Made by a program: the position numbers and the translations under genes. A stretch of 64,000 nt of DNA from JADKCZ01 sp963786945. GTDB lineage: Bacteria > Myxococcota > Myxococcia > Myxococcales > Anaeromyxobacteraceae. Shown here piece after piece: positions 50,151-60,707 of this stretch. The stretch's first letter is position 1. Each line of letters starts with the position of its first letter. Where the stretch lies: positions 496,001 through 560,000 of the forward strand of contig CAWBAO010000001.1 of the NCBI GenBank assembly GCA_963786945.1, read 5' to 3'. The notes under the pieces are model-generated. The model had not been told where the DNA came from and searched no databases. It was given only the letters and a program-made list of their open reading frames with translations.

Positions 50151-52331
50151 GGCCTGGAGTCCACCGGCAGGAACTGGCCGGGCTGGTCCGGATTCGGGAC
50201 GTACCAGGTCGGCTTCCCGCTCGGATCGCGCCCCAGGCGAGCCCCGGGGACCGGAGGCGCGCTGGCGTCCTCGACGTTCGCCGCCTGGCCGGGGCGCCGG
50301 GAGAAAGCCCGCCTCCTGCATCTCGGCGACGCTCTCCTTGAACGCCTTGATGATGAGTTCGATGTCGGCGTCGGTGTGCGCGGTGGTGAGGAAGCAGGGG
50401 AAGCCCTCGAGGATGTGGATGCCGCGGTCGCGCAGGTAGACGAAGAGCAGGTCGCTGAGCGGGAGGTCCTCGGTGAACGTGGTCTTCCAGAGCGAGGCGA
50501 AGTGCTTGATCGTGAACGGGCGCGCCCCTGGCCGTGGCGAAGTGGGCGTTGAGCGCCGTCGACCATCCTCTGCGTCCTCTCGTTCATCCCTGCTGCAGCG
50601 CCGGGCCCTGTCTCCTTCAGGTGCAGGAGGACCGCCTTGGCCGCGGCCAGGGCCAGCGGATGCCGGCAGAAGGTGCCGGCGAAGTAGGTGACGCCCGACG
50701 CGTGGGCACCGAGTCGTCGCCGAACTGCCAGGAGCCGCCGTCGAGCGCGTCGGCCCACTCGCGGCTTGCCCGGCGATGATCCCGATGGGGAATCCACCCC
50801 CGACGACCTTGCCGTAGCTGCCGAGGTCGGCCTTGATGCCGTAGTACTCCTGGGCGCCGCCCGGGCAGGTGCGGAAGCCGTTCACGACCTCGTCGAAGAT
50901 CAGGGCTGCGCCGGCCTTCTCGGTGATGGCGCGGACCTCGTGCAGGAACTCCCGGGGCCGGAAGTCGGGGCGCCGGCTCTGGATCGGCTCGACCAGCACC
51001 GCCGCCAGCTCGTCGGCGCGGCGCGGATGATCTCCAGCGACTCGGGCGTGCCGTAGTCGAGCACCAGGACGTTCTGCGAGGTGTTGGGAAGGATGCCCGG
51101 GGCGGCGGGGATGGCCTTAGCTTCTTCGTCCCGCGGACGATGACCTCGTCGAAGATGCCGTGGTAGGCGCCGGTGAAGGTGGCGATCGTGCTCCGCCCGG
51201 TGACGGTGCGGGCCACGCGCATGGCGCCCATGACCGCCTCGGAGCCGGTGTTGCAGAAGCCGGCCCGGTCGAAGCCCGTCAGGTCGCAGACCAGCTGCGC
51301 CACCTCGCGCGGCCAGCGGGGTCATGCGGTCCGATCTCGTGGCCCAGGTCGAGCTGCCGCTTGACGGCCTCGGTGACGAAGTCGGGCTGCCACCCGAAGA
51401 AGCAGGAGCCGAAGCCGCACAGGGCGTCGACGTACTCGTTGCCGTCCACGTCCCAGAGGCGCGACCCTTCGAGCGCTCCACGATGATCTGGTAGGTGAGC
51501 TCCTTGGTCAGCGGCTTGAAGCCGGTGACCACGCGCGGATCGGCGAGGACCGCGCGGTTGCTCCTGGGTCGCCGCTTCGACCCTCGGTGCGGGCGTTGTA
51601 GCGCCGCGCAGCGCGTCGAGGCGCGCTCGCTGCTTCGGGCGTGAGCTCGTCGGGCGCGTGCGTGATCGCGCGATGGCGCCGAAGGCCTTCTTCACGTCGT
51701 ACTTGTCTGTCCGTCGGGCCCGGGTCGCTCGGCGGGCTCCGCTGGCGGCTGGGCGGCGCGGCCGCCGGCAGCTCCGCGCTGGCGGGGCGACCGGGGCCGG
51801 CGCGGGAGCGGCGGGCACGCCGGCGCGCCGGGCGGAGGCGAGGCGCGGCAGGCCGGGCGCCGCCGGTGAGCAGGGCCAGCTGCGCTGCCATGAGGCGGAG
51901 CTGCTGGTCGATGACGTGCCGGACGACGCCGGTGCCCGCCGCCGGCAGCGGCGACATGGCCGGGAGCGCGAGGCGGGGCCGCGAATGCCGCGGCGGGAGC
52001 CGGCGCGGGCGCCTGCGCCGCAGTCGCGACGCCGGGGCCGGCGCCGCCGGGGGCGCCTCGGCCTCCGGGGGAAGCTGCTCGTCGAGGTGCGCGGCCAGGG
52101 AATCGAGGGTCGTGAAGGATTCCATCAGCTGGCGGAAGGTCACCTTGACGCCGAACCGCTTGTGCACCTGGAGCGCGGCCTGGGTGAGGAAGAGGGAGTC
52201 GAGCCCCAGGTCGACGAACGAGGCGCCCGGGTCGGCGTCGGCCAGCTCGAGGCCGGTGACCTCCTCGAACATCTCCTTGAGCTCAGCCAGGCGGCGCCCT
52301 CGGTTGCGGCATTGGGATTGGTCCCGGTCAT
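50147..52331 (-). CDS. ACP-aminotransferase (AMT) section, McyE-like
   Basis: An acyl carrier protein followed by a class III PLP aminotransferase. The ACP reads LKEMFEEVTGLELADADPG, with phosphopantetheine Ser in LGLDSLFLTQAALQVH and VTFRQLMESFTTLDSLAAHL. After a Pro/Ala linker the glutamate-1-semialdehyde-type aminotransferase has RLWDVDGNEYVDALCGFGSC, FCNTGSEAVMGAMRVAR, IATFTGAYHGIFDEV, LVEPIQSRRPDFRPREFL, IFDEVVNGFR and the PLP lysine in SYGKVVGGGFPIGI, ending FTEDLPLSDLLFVYLRDRGIH and AHTDADIELIIKAFKES. In McyE-type synthases this domain turns a beta-ketoacyl-ACP into a beta-amino acid. The apparent ATG 52331 and TGA 50147 overlap neighbours, but a single chain with them is also possible. 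Confidence 0.8.
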
Positions 52332-55160
52332 GGGTGGCTCCGACGGAATCGGGGGAGGGGAGGGAATGCGGGCGGCGACACGGCGGCGGCGTCGGCGGCG
52401 GCGATGCGGCACCGCGGTGGCTGCGGGGCGAGCTGGGCCGGCGGCGGGAACGGGGTCGAGCCAGAATCGCTTGCGCTCGAAGGGGTAGGTGGGGAGCACG
52501 ACCGCGCCGGCGCCTCGCCGATGGAGGCATCCCAGTCGAGGGGACGCCCGCCATCCAGAGCTGCCCGGCGGCGGCGAGCAGGGCCGACTCCTCGGCCGGC
52601 GTCGGCGGTATCGGCCAGGGAGGCGATGACGGCTGCTTCGACGCGTCCTTCACCTGGCGCCGCGCCATCGTGGTGAGCGTGGCGCGCGGTCCGACCTCGA
52701 GGAGCACGCGGTTGGGCTCCTGCAGAAGCGTCGTCAACCCCGCCGCGCGAAGCGCACGGTCTCGCGCAGGTGGCGGGCCCAGTACGTGGGGTCGGTGGCC
52801 TGCTCGGCGTGATCCAGGTGCCGGTGACGGTGGAGACGAACGGGATGCGCGGCGCCTGCGAGCCGCGACCCCGCGCACGAGCGCGGCGAACGGCTCCACC
52901 ACGCGGATCCATCATCGGCGAGTGGAAGGCGTGCGAGGTCGCGAGCGGCGCGGCACACCACGCCCGGCGGCCTCCAGCTCCGCTGCGAGCGCCGCGACTC
53001 CTCGCGTCGGCCCGGAGACCACGCACAGCGCGGGGCGTTCTCCGAGGCCATGGCCAGCGCCGTCGGGCAGCGCGCGGCGTCGGCGCTCGCCGCCGGCAGC
53101 GCGCACCGAGAGCATCGCGCCCGGCCGGCAGCGCCTGCATCAGCCGGCCGCGCGTCGGCGACCAGCCGCGACCGCGTCCTCGAGCGACATCACGCCCGCG
53201 AGCGCGGCGCAGACGAACTCGCCCACGCTGTGGCCGATCATGGCGCGCGGGCCGGACGCCCCAGGACTGCCACAGCCGCGCCAGCGCGTACTCGATCGTG
53301 AAGAGCGCCGGCTGCGTGATGCGCGGTCTGGCGCAGCGCTCGGCGGCGCGTCCGGGTCGCCGTCGGCGGGTAGAGGACGCTCGCGCAGGTCGCGGCCGAG
53401 CACGGCCGCGAGCGCCGCGGCGCAGCGGTCGACGGCCGCGCGGAACGACCGGCTCGTCGCGCGTAGAGGCTCGCGGCCCATGCCGACGTACTGCGCGCCC
53501 TGCCCGGGGAACATGAAGACGACGCGGCGGCTCGCGCGCGGCCGGCCTTGCGCGGTCACGACGCGCGCGGCGTCCGCGCGTCGAGCGCCGCGCGACGGCG
53601 TCGTCGCTCGCCGGCGCGCACCACGGCGCGCCGGTGGGCGAAGGCGCTGCCGGCCGGCCTGCAGCGTGAAGCGCCACGTCGGCAAGGTCGAGCGTCCGGG
53701 GTGCGCCTCGAGGTGGTCGCGAGCCGCGCCGTGCGCCGGCGTCGAGCGCGGCCGGGCGTGCGCGCCGACAGGACGAGGAGCTGCGGCGGCCGCGCGCCGG
53801 CCGAGCGGCGCGGCTCGCGGCGGCCTCCTCGAGCACCACGTGGGCGTTGGTGCCGCCGACGCCGAAGGCGCTCACGCCGGCCCGCCGCGGCGTCGGCCCG
53901 CGCGGCCACGGCTCCAGCGTGCGCATGCACGAGGAACGGGCTCGTGCGCGAAGTCGATCGCGGGTTGGGCGCCTGGAAGTGCAGGCGTCGGCGGGATGCA
54001 CTCGTGCCTGAGCGCCAGCGCCGTCTTGATCAGACCGGTCGCGCCCGGCGGCGATGACCAGGTGGCCGACGTTGCTCTTCACCGAGCCGATGCGCGCAGA
54101 AGCCCGCGGTCCGTGGTCTCCGCGCGGAAGGCCTGCGTCAGCGCCTCGACCTCGATCGGGTCGCCCGAGCGGCGTGGCCGTGCCGTGGGTCTCGACGTAG
54201 CGAGATGCTGCGCGGGCTCGACGCCGGCGTCGGCGTGCGCCGCGCGCGATCACCGCCGCCTGCCCGTCGACGCTCGGCGCGGTGAAGCTCGCCTTGTCGC
54301 GCGCCGTCGTTGTTGATGGCCGCGCCGCGGATCACGCGCGTAGATCGGTGTCGCCGTCGCGAGCGCGTCCTCGAGCCGCTTGAGCACCACCACGGCCGAC
54401 GCCGTCGCTGAACACGGTGCCGCTGCGCCTGCGGCGTCGAAGGAGCGGCGTGTGCCCGTCCGGGCGAGAGCATCGCGCCCTCCTGGTAGAGGTAGCCGCT
54501 GCTCGGACGGGCACGGTGATCGACGACGCCGCCGGCGAGCGCCATGTCGCACTCGCCGCTGCGCAGGCTCTGCGAACGCCTGGCAGATGGCCACGAGCGA
54601 GGTGGAGCAGGCCGTGTGCACGCTGACGCGCCGGGCCCGGTCAGGTCGAGCTTGTGGGCGACGCGCGTGGCGATGTAGTCCTTCTCGTTGGCGACCATCG
54701 ACCTGGAAGTCGCCCGAGCCGCTCGACGAGATCGGGCCGCGTGCACGCACGTTCTCGTGGTAGTAGGTGTCGTTGTACTTGCCGGCGAAGACGCCGATCG
54801 CGCCCGGGAAGCGTCTCGGGCACGTAGCCGCCGCTCTCGAGCGCCTCCCAGGCCACCTCGAGGAACAGCGCGCTGCTGCGGGTCCATCAGCTCGGCCTCC
54901 TGCGGGCGTGATGCCGAAGAAGCCGGCGTCGAAGAGCTCGACGTCCCTCGAGCGATGCCCCGCGCCCGCACGTACGCCGGGTCGTTCCGCTGCGCGGCCG
55001 GCAGCGACGGGTCGAGCTCCGCCTCGGTGAAGAAGGTGATCGAGTCCGCGCCGTCGCAGAGGTTCTGCCAGAGCTCGCTCGACGTCGTCGCGCCCGGGAA
55101 GCGGCCCGCCATGCCGATGATGGCGACGTCGCGTCCGCGCCGCGCTCCGCGGCGCATCGC
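52328..55160 (-). CDS. Type I PKS section: ketosynthase and malonyl acyltransferase
   Basis: The KS begins RDVAIIGMAGRFPGA near 55130, then SELWQNLCDGADSITFF, ELMDPQQR, the active-site Cys in HTACSTSLVAICQAF (about 54600), FSDGVGxVVLKRLEDA, the His of VETHGTATPLG and the Lys/His region NVGHLVIAAG. The AT has VVFMFPGQGAQYVGMGR (about 53510), the nucleophile MIGHSVGEFVCAALAG (about 53230), and HAFHSPMMD (about 52930), the signature of malonyl-CoA specificity. It ends LPTYPFERKRFWLDPVP (about 52470) followed by a Pro-rich linker. No KR or DH region lies between AT and ACP, so the beta-keto group is left for the aminotransferase. Dense frameshifts throughout. Confidence 0.78.
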
Positions 55161-57050
55161 CGGCACGGGCGGTGGCGCGCGCCTGGCCGCGGCGCCGGCC
55201 GAGGTGGCGAGCCAGCGCCGCGACCGTCGGGTGCTGGAAGAACCGCGATCACCGGCACGTCGAGGCCCGTGCTCGCGCTGCAGGCGGCCGACCGCGCGCA
55301 GCGCCAGGAGCGAGTTGCCGCCGAGGTCGAAGAAGCTGTCGCGGACGCCCGACCCGACCGAAGCCCAGCACCTCGGCGAAGATCGCGCACGATGCGCGCG
55401 CTCCAGGGCGTCGGCGGCGGCGACGTACTCGGTGCCGAGCTCGGGCGCTCGGCCGCGGGGCCGGCAAGCGCGCGCGGTCGACCTTGCCGTTGGCGTGATC
55501 GGGAGCGGTGGCAGCCAGACGAAGCGCCGACGGGACCATGTAGTCGGGCAGCGTCGCTCCGGAGCGTCGCCCAGCGCGGCGCGTCGGGCGGCTCGCGTCT
55601 CGGCCGCCACGGCGTAGGCCACCAGGCGCTCTGGTCCCCGGGCCGATCCTCGCGCGCCACGCACCACGCAGCTGCCTGGACCGCCGGGTGCCGCGACAGC
55701 GCGGCCTCCATCTCGCCGGGCTCGATGCGGAAGCCGCGGATCTTCACCTGGTCGTCGCGCGGCCCAGGAACTCGAGCGTGCCGTCCGGCGCCACGCACCA
55801 GGTCGCCGGTGCGGTAGAGCCGCTCGCCGGGCGAGCCGAACGGGTCGGGGACGAAGCCGCTCGGCGGTCAGCTCGGGACGTTGAGATAGCCGCGCGCCAG
55901 GCCCTCGCCGCCGATGTAGAGCTCGCCGCGACTGCCCGTCGGGGACCGGCCGCAGGCGCCTCGTCGAGGACGTACACGCGTGGTGTCGCGGATGGGGCGG
56001 CCGATCGGCATCGAGCGGGCCGCGGCGTCGAGGTCGCCGGGGATCGCGGTAGCAGGTCGCGAAGGTGGTGCGTCTCGGTGGGCCCGTAGCCGTTGACGAG
56101 CTGCGTGGCGGGCAGCGCCGCCAGGGCGCGCCGCACGTGCGCCACCGAGAGCGCCTCGCCGCCGATGAGGAGCTCCTCGCAGCCCCGCGAGCTGCGCGGG
56201 TCCTCGTCGACGACCGCGTTGAACAGCGCGGCGGTCAGCCACATGGTGGTCACGCCGTGGCGGCGATGGCTCTCGCCGAGGCCCGCGCGCGGTCGGCAGC
56301 GCCTCCGGGTAGATGGCGCAGCGCCCGCCGTTGAGCAGCGCGCCCCAGATCTCGAAGGTCGAGGCGTCGAAGGCCAGCGGGCGCAGCGTGCAGCAGCGTC
56401 TCGTCCGGGCCCGAGCGTCGACGTAGTCGACGTCGAGCACCAGGCGGGTCGATCGCGCGGTGCGCGACCTCGACGCCCTTCGGGCGTGCCCGTGGAGCCC
56501 GAGGTGTACATGACGTAGGCGAGGTCATCCGGGGTCGACGGCCGGCCGAGGGCTCGATACGCCGGCCCGGCGAGGAGGCCTGCGTCGTCGGTCGAGCAGC
56601 AGCGACCGTCCCGCCGTGGTCGGGCAGGCTCGCGGCCGTGGCGCGCTGGGTCGACACGACCGGCGCCTGCGCGTCCTCCAGCATGAAGGCGAGCCGATCA
56701 CGCGGATAGGCCGGGTCGAGCGGGAGGTAGGCGCCGCCGGCCTTGAGGATGCCGAGCAGCGCGAGACCACGGCCGGCGACCGCTCGAGGCAAACCCCCAC
56801 CGGCATGCCCGGAGCGACCCCCAGTCGATGAGGTGTGTGCCACGGCGTTGGAGCGCCGATCGAGCTCCCCATAGCTGATCGTTACCATCAGCCGAGAGGA
56901 GCGGCGGGTGCCCCCGAGCGCGGAGCTCTGCCTGCTGCTCGAAGGTCTTGTGCACGCAAGATAGACATCCGGCCCGCCGAACTTATTCCCGATTTCCCCA
57001 CCGAGGCTGGCGCTCGGGTTCCCGACTTCGCTTCGGTCCAGCGAGGACAT
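55160..57050 (-). CDS. NRPS loading module: A-PCP
   Basis: Starter module with no condensation domain. It begins at ATG 57050 (MSSLDRSEVGNPS) or at GTG 56955 (HKTFEQQAELRARG) in another frame. Adenylation motifs: SYGELDRRSNAVA, LLGILKAGGAYLPLDPAYPRDRLAFML, YTSGSTGTP (A3), PLAFDASTFEIWGALLNGGR (A4), NGYGPTETHH (A5), ELYIGGEGLARGYLN and LYRTGDLV (A7), and QVKIRGFRIEPGEMEAALS (A8), then LPITPNGKVDRARLP (A10). The PCP is RDSFFDLGGNSLLALRAVGRL near 55320. It would load an amino acid as starter. Selectivity residues are not readable. Several single-base shifts. Confidence 0.78.
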
Positions 57051-57053
57051 CCA

Positions 57054-57082
57054 AGACTATAGCGGCATCGGCGGCGCCAAGA
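57054..57082 (-). promoter_or_regulatory. Candidate promoter of the NRPS-PKS operon
   Basis: On the minus strand TATAGT (57054-57059) lies 3 bases before the ATG at 57050, and TTGGCG (57075-57080) lies 15 bases further upstream as a poor -35. If used, the transcript would begin inside or after this ATG, favouring the GTG at 56955 or a leaderless start. The region from about 56,960 to 57,170 is a divergent gap between the NRPS and the esterase gene and is lower in GC than its surroundings. Pattern match only. Confidence 0.3.
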
Positions 57083-57178
57083 CGATGGCTTCGCTTATGT
57101 CCCGGCCGGTGTCACGCGAGCACGTGACTCTAGCAGGGAACCGCGACTGTTGCTCGTCCGCGGTGGTGGGGGTAGCAT

Positions 57179-58460
57179 GCGCCTCATGGAGCCCCTGCCG
57201 AGAGGCGTGCTGCTGGTTCATGGCCGCACTCTGGGTGCCGTGCGGCGGCGATTGCGGGGCTTCGTCGCCTGCTCCAGCTCTACCCAGCGCCTTCTCGGGG
57301 GGCGCTGGTGACGCCCACGTGCCGCTCGATCCCTGCCACGCGGGGGTTGTCGCGCTGCTCTGGCTGGAGGTGTCGCTCCTGGCGCCGACGCCGTGAGCGA
57401 CGCCGGCTACGGACGGGACACCGTGGGGCTCGGCTCTCGGCGCGCCGCACCGGGGCTTGCATCGCCGGCTTGCGTGGCCGGGCGCTCCCTGCACGCCGCG
57501 CGGGACGCCCGACCCCTGCAAGACCTACCAGGCCACCTGCGCCAGCAGCAGCCCGCCATCGCGGTCTGCAGCTCGGCCGGCACGTCGCCGACGGCACCGC
57601 CTGTGGTGGGCGCCCGGTGTGCAGCTCAGGCGCCTGCGTCGCCGTCAGCGCGGGGTGCGGCGCGGCCAGCGCCGCGCCGACGGGGACGCTTTCACTTTCG
57701 GTTCCCGTTCGCCGCGCCACGCGGAGCTACCTGGCCATGGTGGCTGGTGACCTCTCCTCGACCCCGCTGCCGCTGACCTTCGTGTACCACGGGGTCGGTG
57801 GAACGAGTTCGGGAGCCACGAGCTTTGGCTTGCAGGACGCCCCGGGAGCCGCGGCCGCTGGCATCTTCGTCTTCCCCCAGGGCGTCGACTTCACCGAGAA
57901 CGGGACCGACTTCGGCATCGGCTGGAACGAGCACTGCGACGGTTACGACATGCCCTTCTTCGACGCGATGGTCCAGGCCCTCTCGACCACCTACTGCGTC
58001 GACCTGCCCTCGATCTTCGTGGCCGGCTTCAGCTGGGGTGGCGACTTCGCCAACAACCTCGGCTGCTGCCGGGGGGACCGGGTTCGCGCCGTGGCCCCCG
58101 ACCTCCGGTGCGGACGGAGACTACAACCCCTCGTGCACCAGCATCATGCCGGCGCTGCGCCTCAGCTACGCCGACAACGACGTCTACCCGCAGTCGGCCT
58201 TCGACCTGACGGCGGCGCTCTACCGCCGGGCACAACACTGCCCCACCGGCGCCGCCAGCCCCGTGAGCCCCGCCCCTTGCGTCGCCTACCAGGGCTGCGA
58301 GGTCCCCGTCGTCGAATGCCGCTATGGCGGCCTCGGCCACCAGTTCCCTCCGGGTTGGGCGCCGGTACCACGTCGGGGCCTGGTTCTACGCCGTCCTGGG
58401 AGCCAACCCGGCCGCCGCGCCCTCGGCGCGCTCCACCGCTCGCGTGCGCGCTGCAGGTAG
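57179..58460 (+). CDS. Secreted PHB depolymerase / feruloyl esterase-like protein
   Basis: Exported alpha/beta hydrolase of the LpqC/poly(3-hydroxybutyrate) depolymerase family. The readable body from about 57590 is GTACGGRPVCSSGACVAVSAGCG, then GTLSLSVPV, LPLTFVYHGVGGTSSGATSFG, FPQGVDFTENGTDFGIGWNEHCDG, and the nucleophile elbow IFVAGFSWGGDFANNLG with Ser in GFSWG. After a frameshift near 58105 it reads LRLSYADNDVYPQSAFDLTA and ends with the catalytic His in GGLGHQFPPGW. The N-terminus is uncertain: a Cys-rich leader and linker (fragments with CGGDCGAS and CKTYQATCASS) spans 57179-57590 in two frames. The start at 57179 is a guess. Stop TAG 58458-58460. Confidence 0.6.
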
Positions 58461-59271
58461 AGCCCCTGGTACGACGTCACGGTTCGCTCCGGGTGGAGCG
58501 GCACCCGGAGGGACCGTTCGGTCCGCCAGGCGTCCACGAGCTCGTAGCCCAGGTCGACGAGGGATTGATCGACAAGCGCGGCTCGGTTGAAGACCCGGTA
58601 GGGGTTGTAGCTCAGCCAGGTGTTCTGGAGCGTGACAAAGGCCGCCCCGTCGTACATCGGCGTGTTGTTGACGATGACGTCGTCGAGGAGGTCGCTTCCA
58701 GCTCCGCAACCGTTCCCCAACCCGGCTCCTCGAGGTACTGGAGCACCCCCGAAGCCAGGAGCAAGTATCCCAAACTCCATCCCCATCCTGCCACTCGGTG
58801 GTGAAGTGGAGCGGCCGCGCGCCTCGACCGGGCCGCCACCGCACGGCCCTGCTCCACGGTGTGGGGTACGTCGCACACCAACCAGCGGAAGGACGGGGGG
58901 ATTGTGGCAGGCGCCTGGCTGACGCCGGGGAGAGAGGAGGCCGACGTGCCCGCCGAGATTGCAGAAGCCGTCATGAGATTCTCCCCCTGGAGACGCGAGA
59001 GCCAGTAGAGGACGGGGAAGTCGGCCACGACCAGCTCCCCCAGCCGGTCATCGTACATGGTGGCGTGCTCGGGGTGGTCATAGCCGACCTTCCGGTCCGG
59101 CGGCGCAGAGCTGGCGGGGCTCCCCCAAGAGGTCGCGATACCCCTCGCACCGCGCTTCGCCCGGTGCTCGAAACGCAGATGGTCGCGGAGGTCCTTCGCC
59201 GTCTGGATCACAGAGCCGTGCCGCAGGCTTCGGGCCAGGGCACCGAGGGTTCCGGAATGGTCGATGGTCAT
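58322..59271 (-). CDS. TIGR04325-like methyltransferase family protein
   Basis: Starts MTIDHSGTLGALARSL at 59271. Readable pieces in order: GYDHPEHATMYDDRLGELVVADFPVLYWLSRL, FRWLVCDVPHTVEQGRAVAA, LHFTTEWQDGDGVWDT, LLLASGVLQYLEEPGWGTVAELEA, then VIVNNTPMYDGAAFVTLQNTWLSYNPYRVFNRAALV, DLGYELVDAWRTERSLRVPLHP, VTSYQGLYLQR. The last three blocks (NxTPxxxxxxFVTLQ, PYRVFN, GYxLVDxW, YxGLY) are the signature of TIGR04325, a family often found in polysaccharide and secondary-metabolite loci and thought to be SAM-dependent. At least four frameshifts. The tail to 58322 overlaps the convergent esterase gene and may be artefactual. Confidence 0.6.
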
Positions 59272-59495
59272 CAGGTGCCTCCTTCTACCAAGGTGATTGC
59301 GCCTTCGGCCACCAGGCACCCGGGGTGCCGGACGTCACAGTCGCCACAGGCTGGGAGCCGGAAGGGGCCGCCCTTCGCAGGATGTTCCCGCGGGATGCGG
59401 AGCGCGGGCCGTCTGGCACCTGCCCAGGTGGCCGCCAGGCGGGTATGCTGGATGCGCCTGCCCGCCATTGAGCGTCACGAATTCGCTCGAGACGC

Positions 59496-60707
59496 ATGCC
59501 ATCGCCGATGCTAGTCGACCTCCTGCTGGTGCTCCTCGCCCTCCCGGCGCTCCTGGCCTCCGGGTACCTGCTCATGCTCACCGCGGCCTCACGGGGGCCC
59601 GCGTCGCTGCCAGCAGCCCCGCGTCAGCTGCGCTTCGACGTGGTGGTCCCTGCCCATGACGAGGAGGTCGGTATTGGCCGCACGGTGTCGAGCCTCCTGG
59701 CACAGGACTGGCCACGGGACCACTTCCGGGTCGTGGTCGTCGCGGACAACTGTACGGACGCGACCGCGGCCCGTGCCTCCGAGGCAGGGGCCGCGGTGCT
59801 GGTCCGAACCGACCCGGAACGGCGTGGCAAGGGTCATGCCCTCGACTTCGCCTTCGAGCGGGTCCTCGCCGGGGAGGAGGCGGACGCGGTGGTGGTGATC
59901 GACGCCGACACCGTGGCATCCCCCGGGCTGCTGGCTGCCTTCGCTGCCCGGCTCGAGGCCGGGGGGCATGCCCTCCAGGCCAGTTACCGCGTGCTCAATC
60001 CCCTGGCCTCCTGGCGGACCCGTCTCATGACCGTGGCCTTCGCGTTGGTGAACGACCTGCGCTCGCTGGGGCGCGAGCGGCTCGGCCTCTCCTGCGGGCT
60101 CAAGGGAAACGGCATGTGCTTCTCCGTCGAGGCGCTGCGCCGGGTGCCCTACCAGGCCTTCTCCGTTGTCGAGGACCTGGAGTACGGGATCCAGCTGGCC
60201 GAGGCTGGGATGCGCGTCCACTACGTCGCTGAGGAGTGCGTGCGCGGCGAGATGGTGGCCGGTGAGTTGGCCTCGCGCTCGCAGCGGCTGCGCTGGGAGG
60301 GTGGCCGGCGGGCCATGGCCAGGTCCCATGGACTCCGGTTGCTGCGGCGAGCGCTCTCCCTCCGGTCGCCCATGCTCCTGGACCTCTCCCTGGAGCTCCT
60401 TGTCCCGCCGCTGGCCGTGGTGGCTGGCTACGCCGTGATGGGATCCGCGACCTCAGCCGTGTTGGTGGGGGCCGGTCGCGCCAGCGCGGCCGGCCTGGTC
60501 CCGTGGCTGCTGGTCTGGGTCTTCCTGTGCATCTACCTGGTGCGTGGGCTCCAGCTTGCTGGCCTGGGACTGCGCGGGGCGGCCACTCTGGCCTGGGCAC
60601 CGATCTACCTGCTGTGGAAGATGCTGCTCCACCTCAGGACGGCGCGGCAGCGCCCTGACGAGTGGGTCCGGACCGCGAGAGCGGGCGACGAGCCCCGGCG
60701 ACGCTAG
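59496..60707 (+). CDS. Family 2 glycosyltransferase (processive, membrane-bound)
   Basis: Inner-membrane glycosyltransferase, 403 residues with an intact frame. One N-terminal helix (LVDLLLVLLALPALLASGYLLML), then the GT-A domain: FDVVVPAHDEEVGIGRTVSSL, ADNCTDATA, nucleotide-binding DAD in VVVIDADTVASP, VVEDLEYGIQLAEAGM (second Asp-Glu) and the acceptor motif SQRLRWEGGRR (Q-x-x-R-W), then two or three C-terminal helices. This is the layout of cellulose/hyaluronan-synthase-like GT2 enzymes without a PilZ domain. The ATG at 59496 follows a gap of 224 bases. It converges on the acyl carrier protein gene, whose 3' end overlaps it. Confidence 0.9.
   Translation: MPSPMLVDLLLVLLALPALLASGYLLMLTAASRGPASLPAAPRQLRFDVVVPAHDEEVGIGRTVSSLLAQDWPRDHFRVVVVADNCTDATAARASEAGAAVLVRTDPERRGKGHALDFAFERVLAGEEADAVVVIDADTVASPGLLAAFAARLEAGGHALQASYRVLNPLASWRTRLMTVAFALVNDLRSLGRERLGLSCGLKGNGMCFSVEALRRVPYQAFSVVEDLEYGIQLAEAGMRVHYVAEECVRGEMVAGELASRSQRLRWEGGRRAMARSHGLRLLRRALSLRSPMLLDLSLELLVPPLAVVAGYAVMGSATSAVLVGAGRASAAGLVPWLLVWVFLCIYLVRGLQLAGLGLRGAATLAWAPIYLLWKMLLHLRTARQRPDEWVRTARAGDEPRRR

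Larger units (their letters stand above)
41640..57050 (-). other. Hybrid NRPS-PKS biosynthetic gene cluster
   Basis: This spans the megasynthase, two hydrolases and a phosphopantetheinyl transferase, all co-directional and mostly overlapping. Reading 5' to 3' on the minus strand the domain order is A-PCP, KS-AT, ACP-AMT, C-A-PCP, C-A-PCP, hydrolase, hydrolase, PPTase. KR, DH, ER and thioesterase domains were not seen. The megasynthase is broken by many single-base shifts, so domains were recognised from motif fragments in three frames. Possible protein boundaries with four-base overlaps lie at 52328-52331 (ATGA), 50147-50150 (ATGA) and 45633-45636 (GTGA); the last falls in a VSRLPL linker that normally joins C to A, so it is probably an artefact. 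The product is unknown. Confidence 0.8.
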
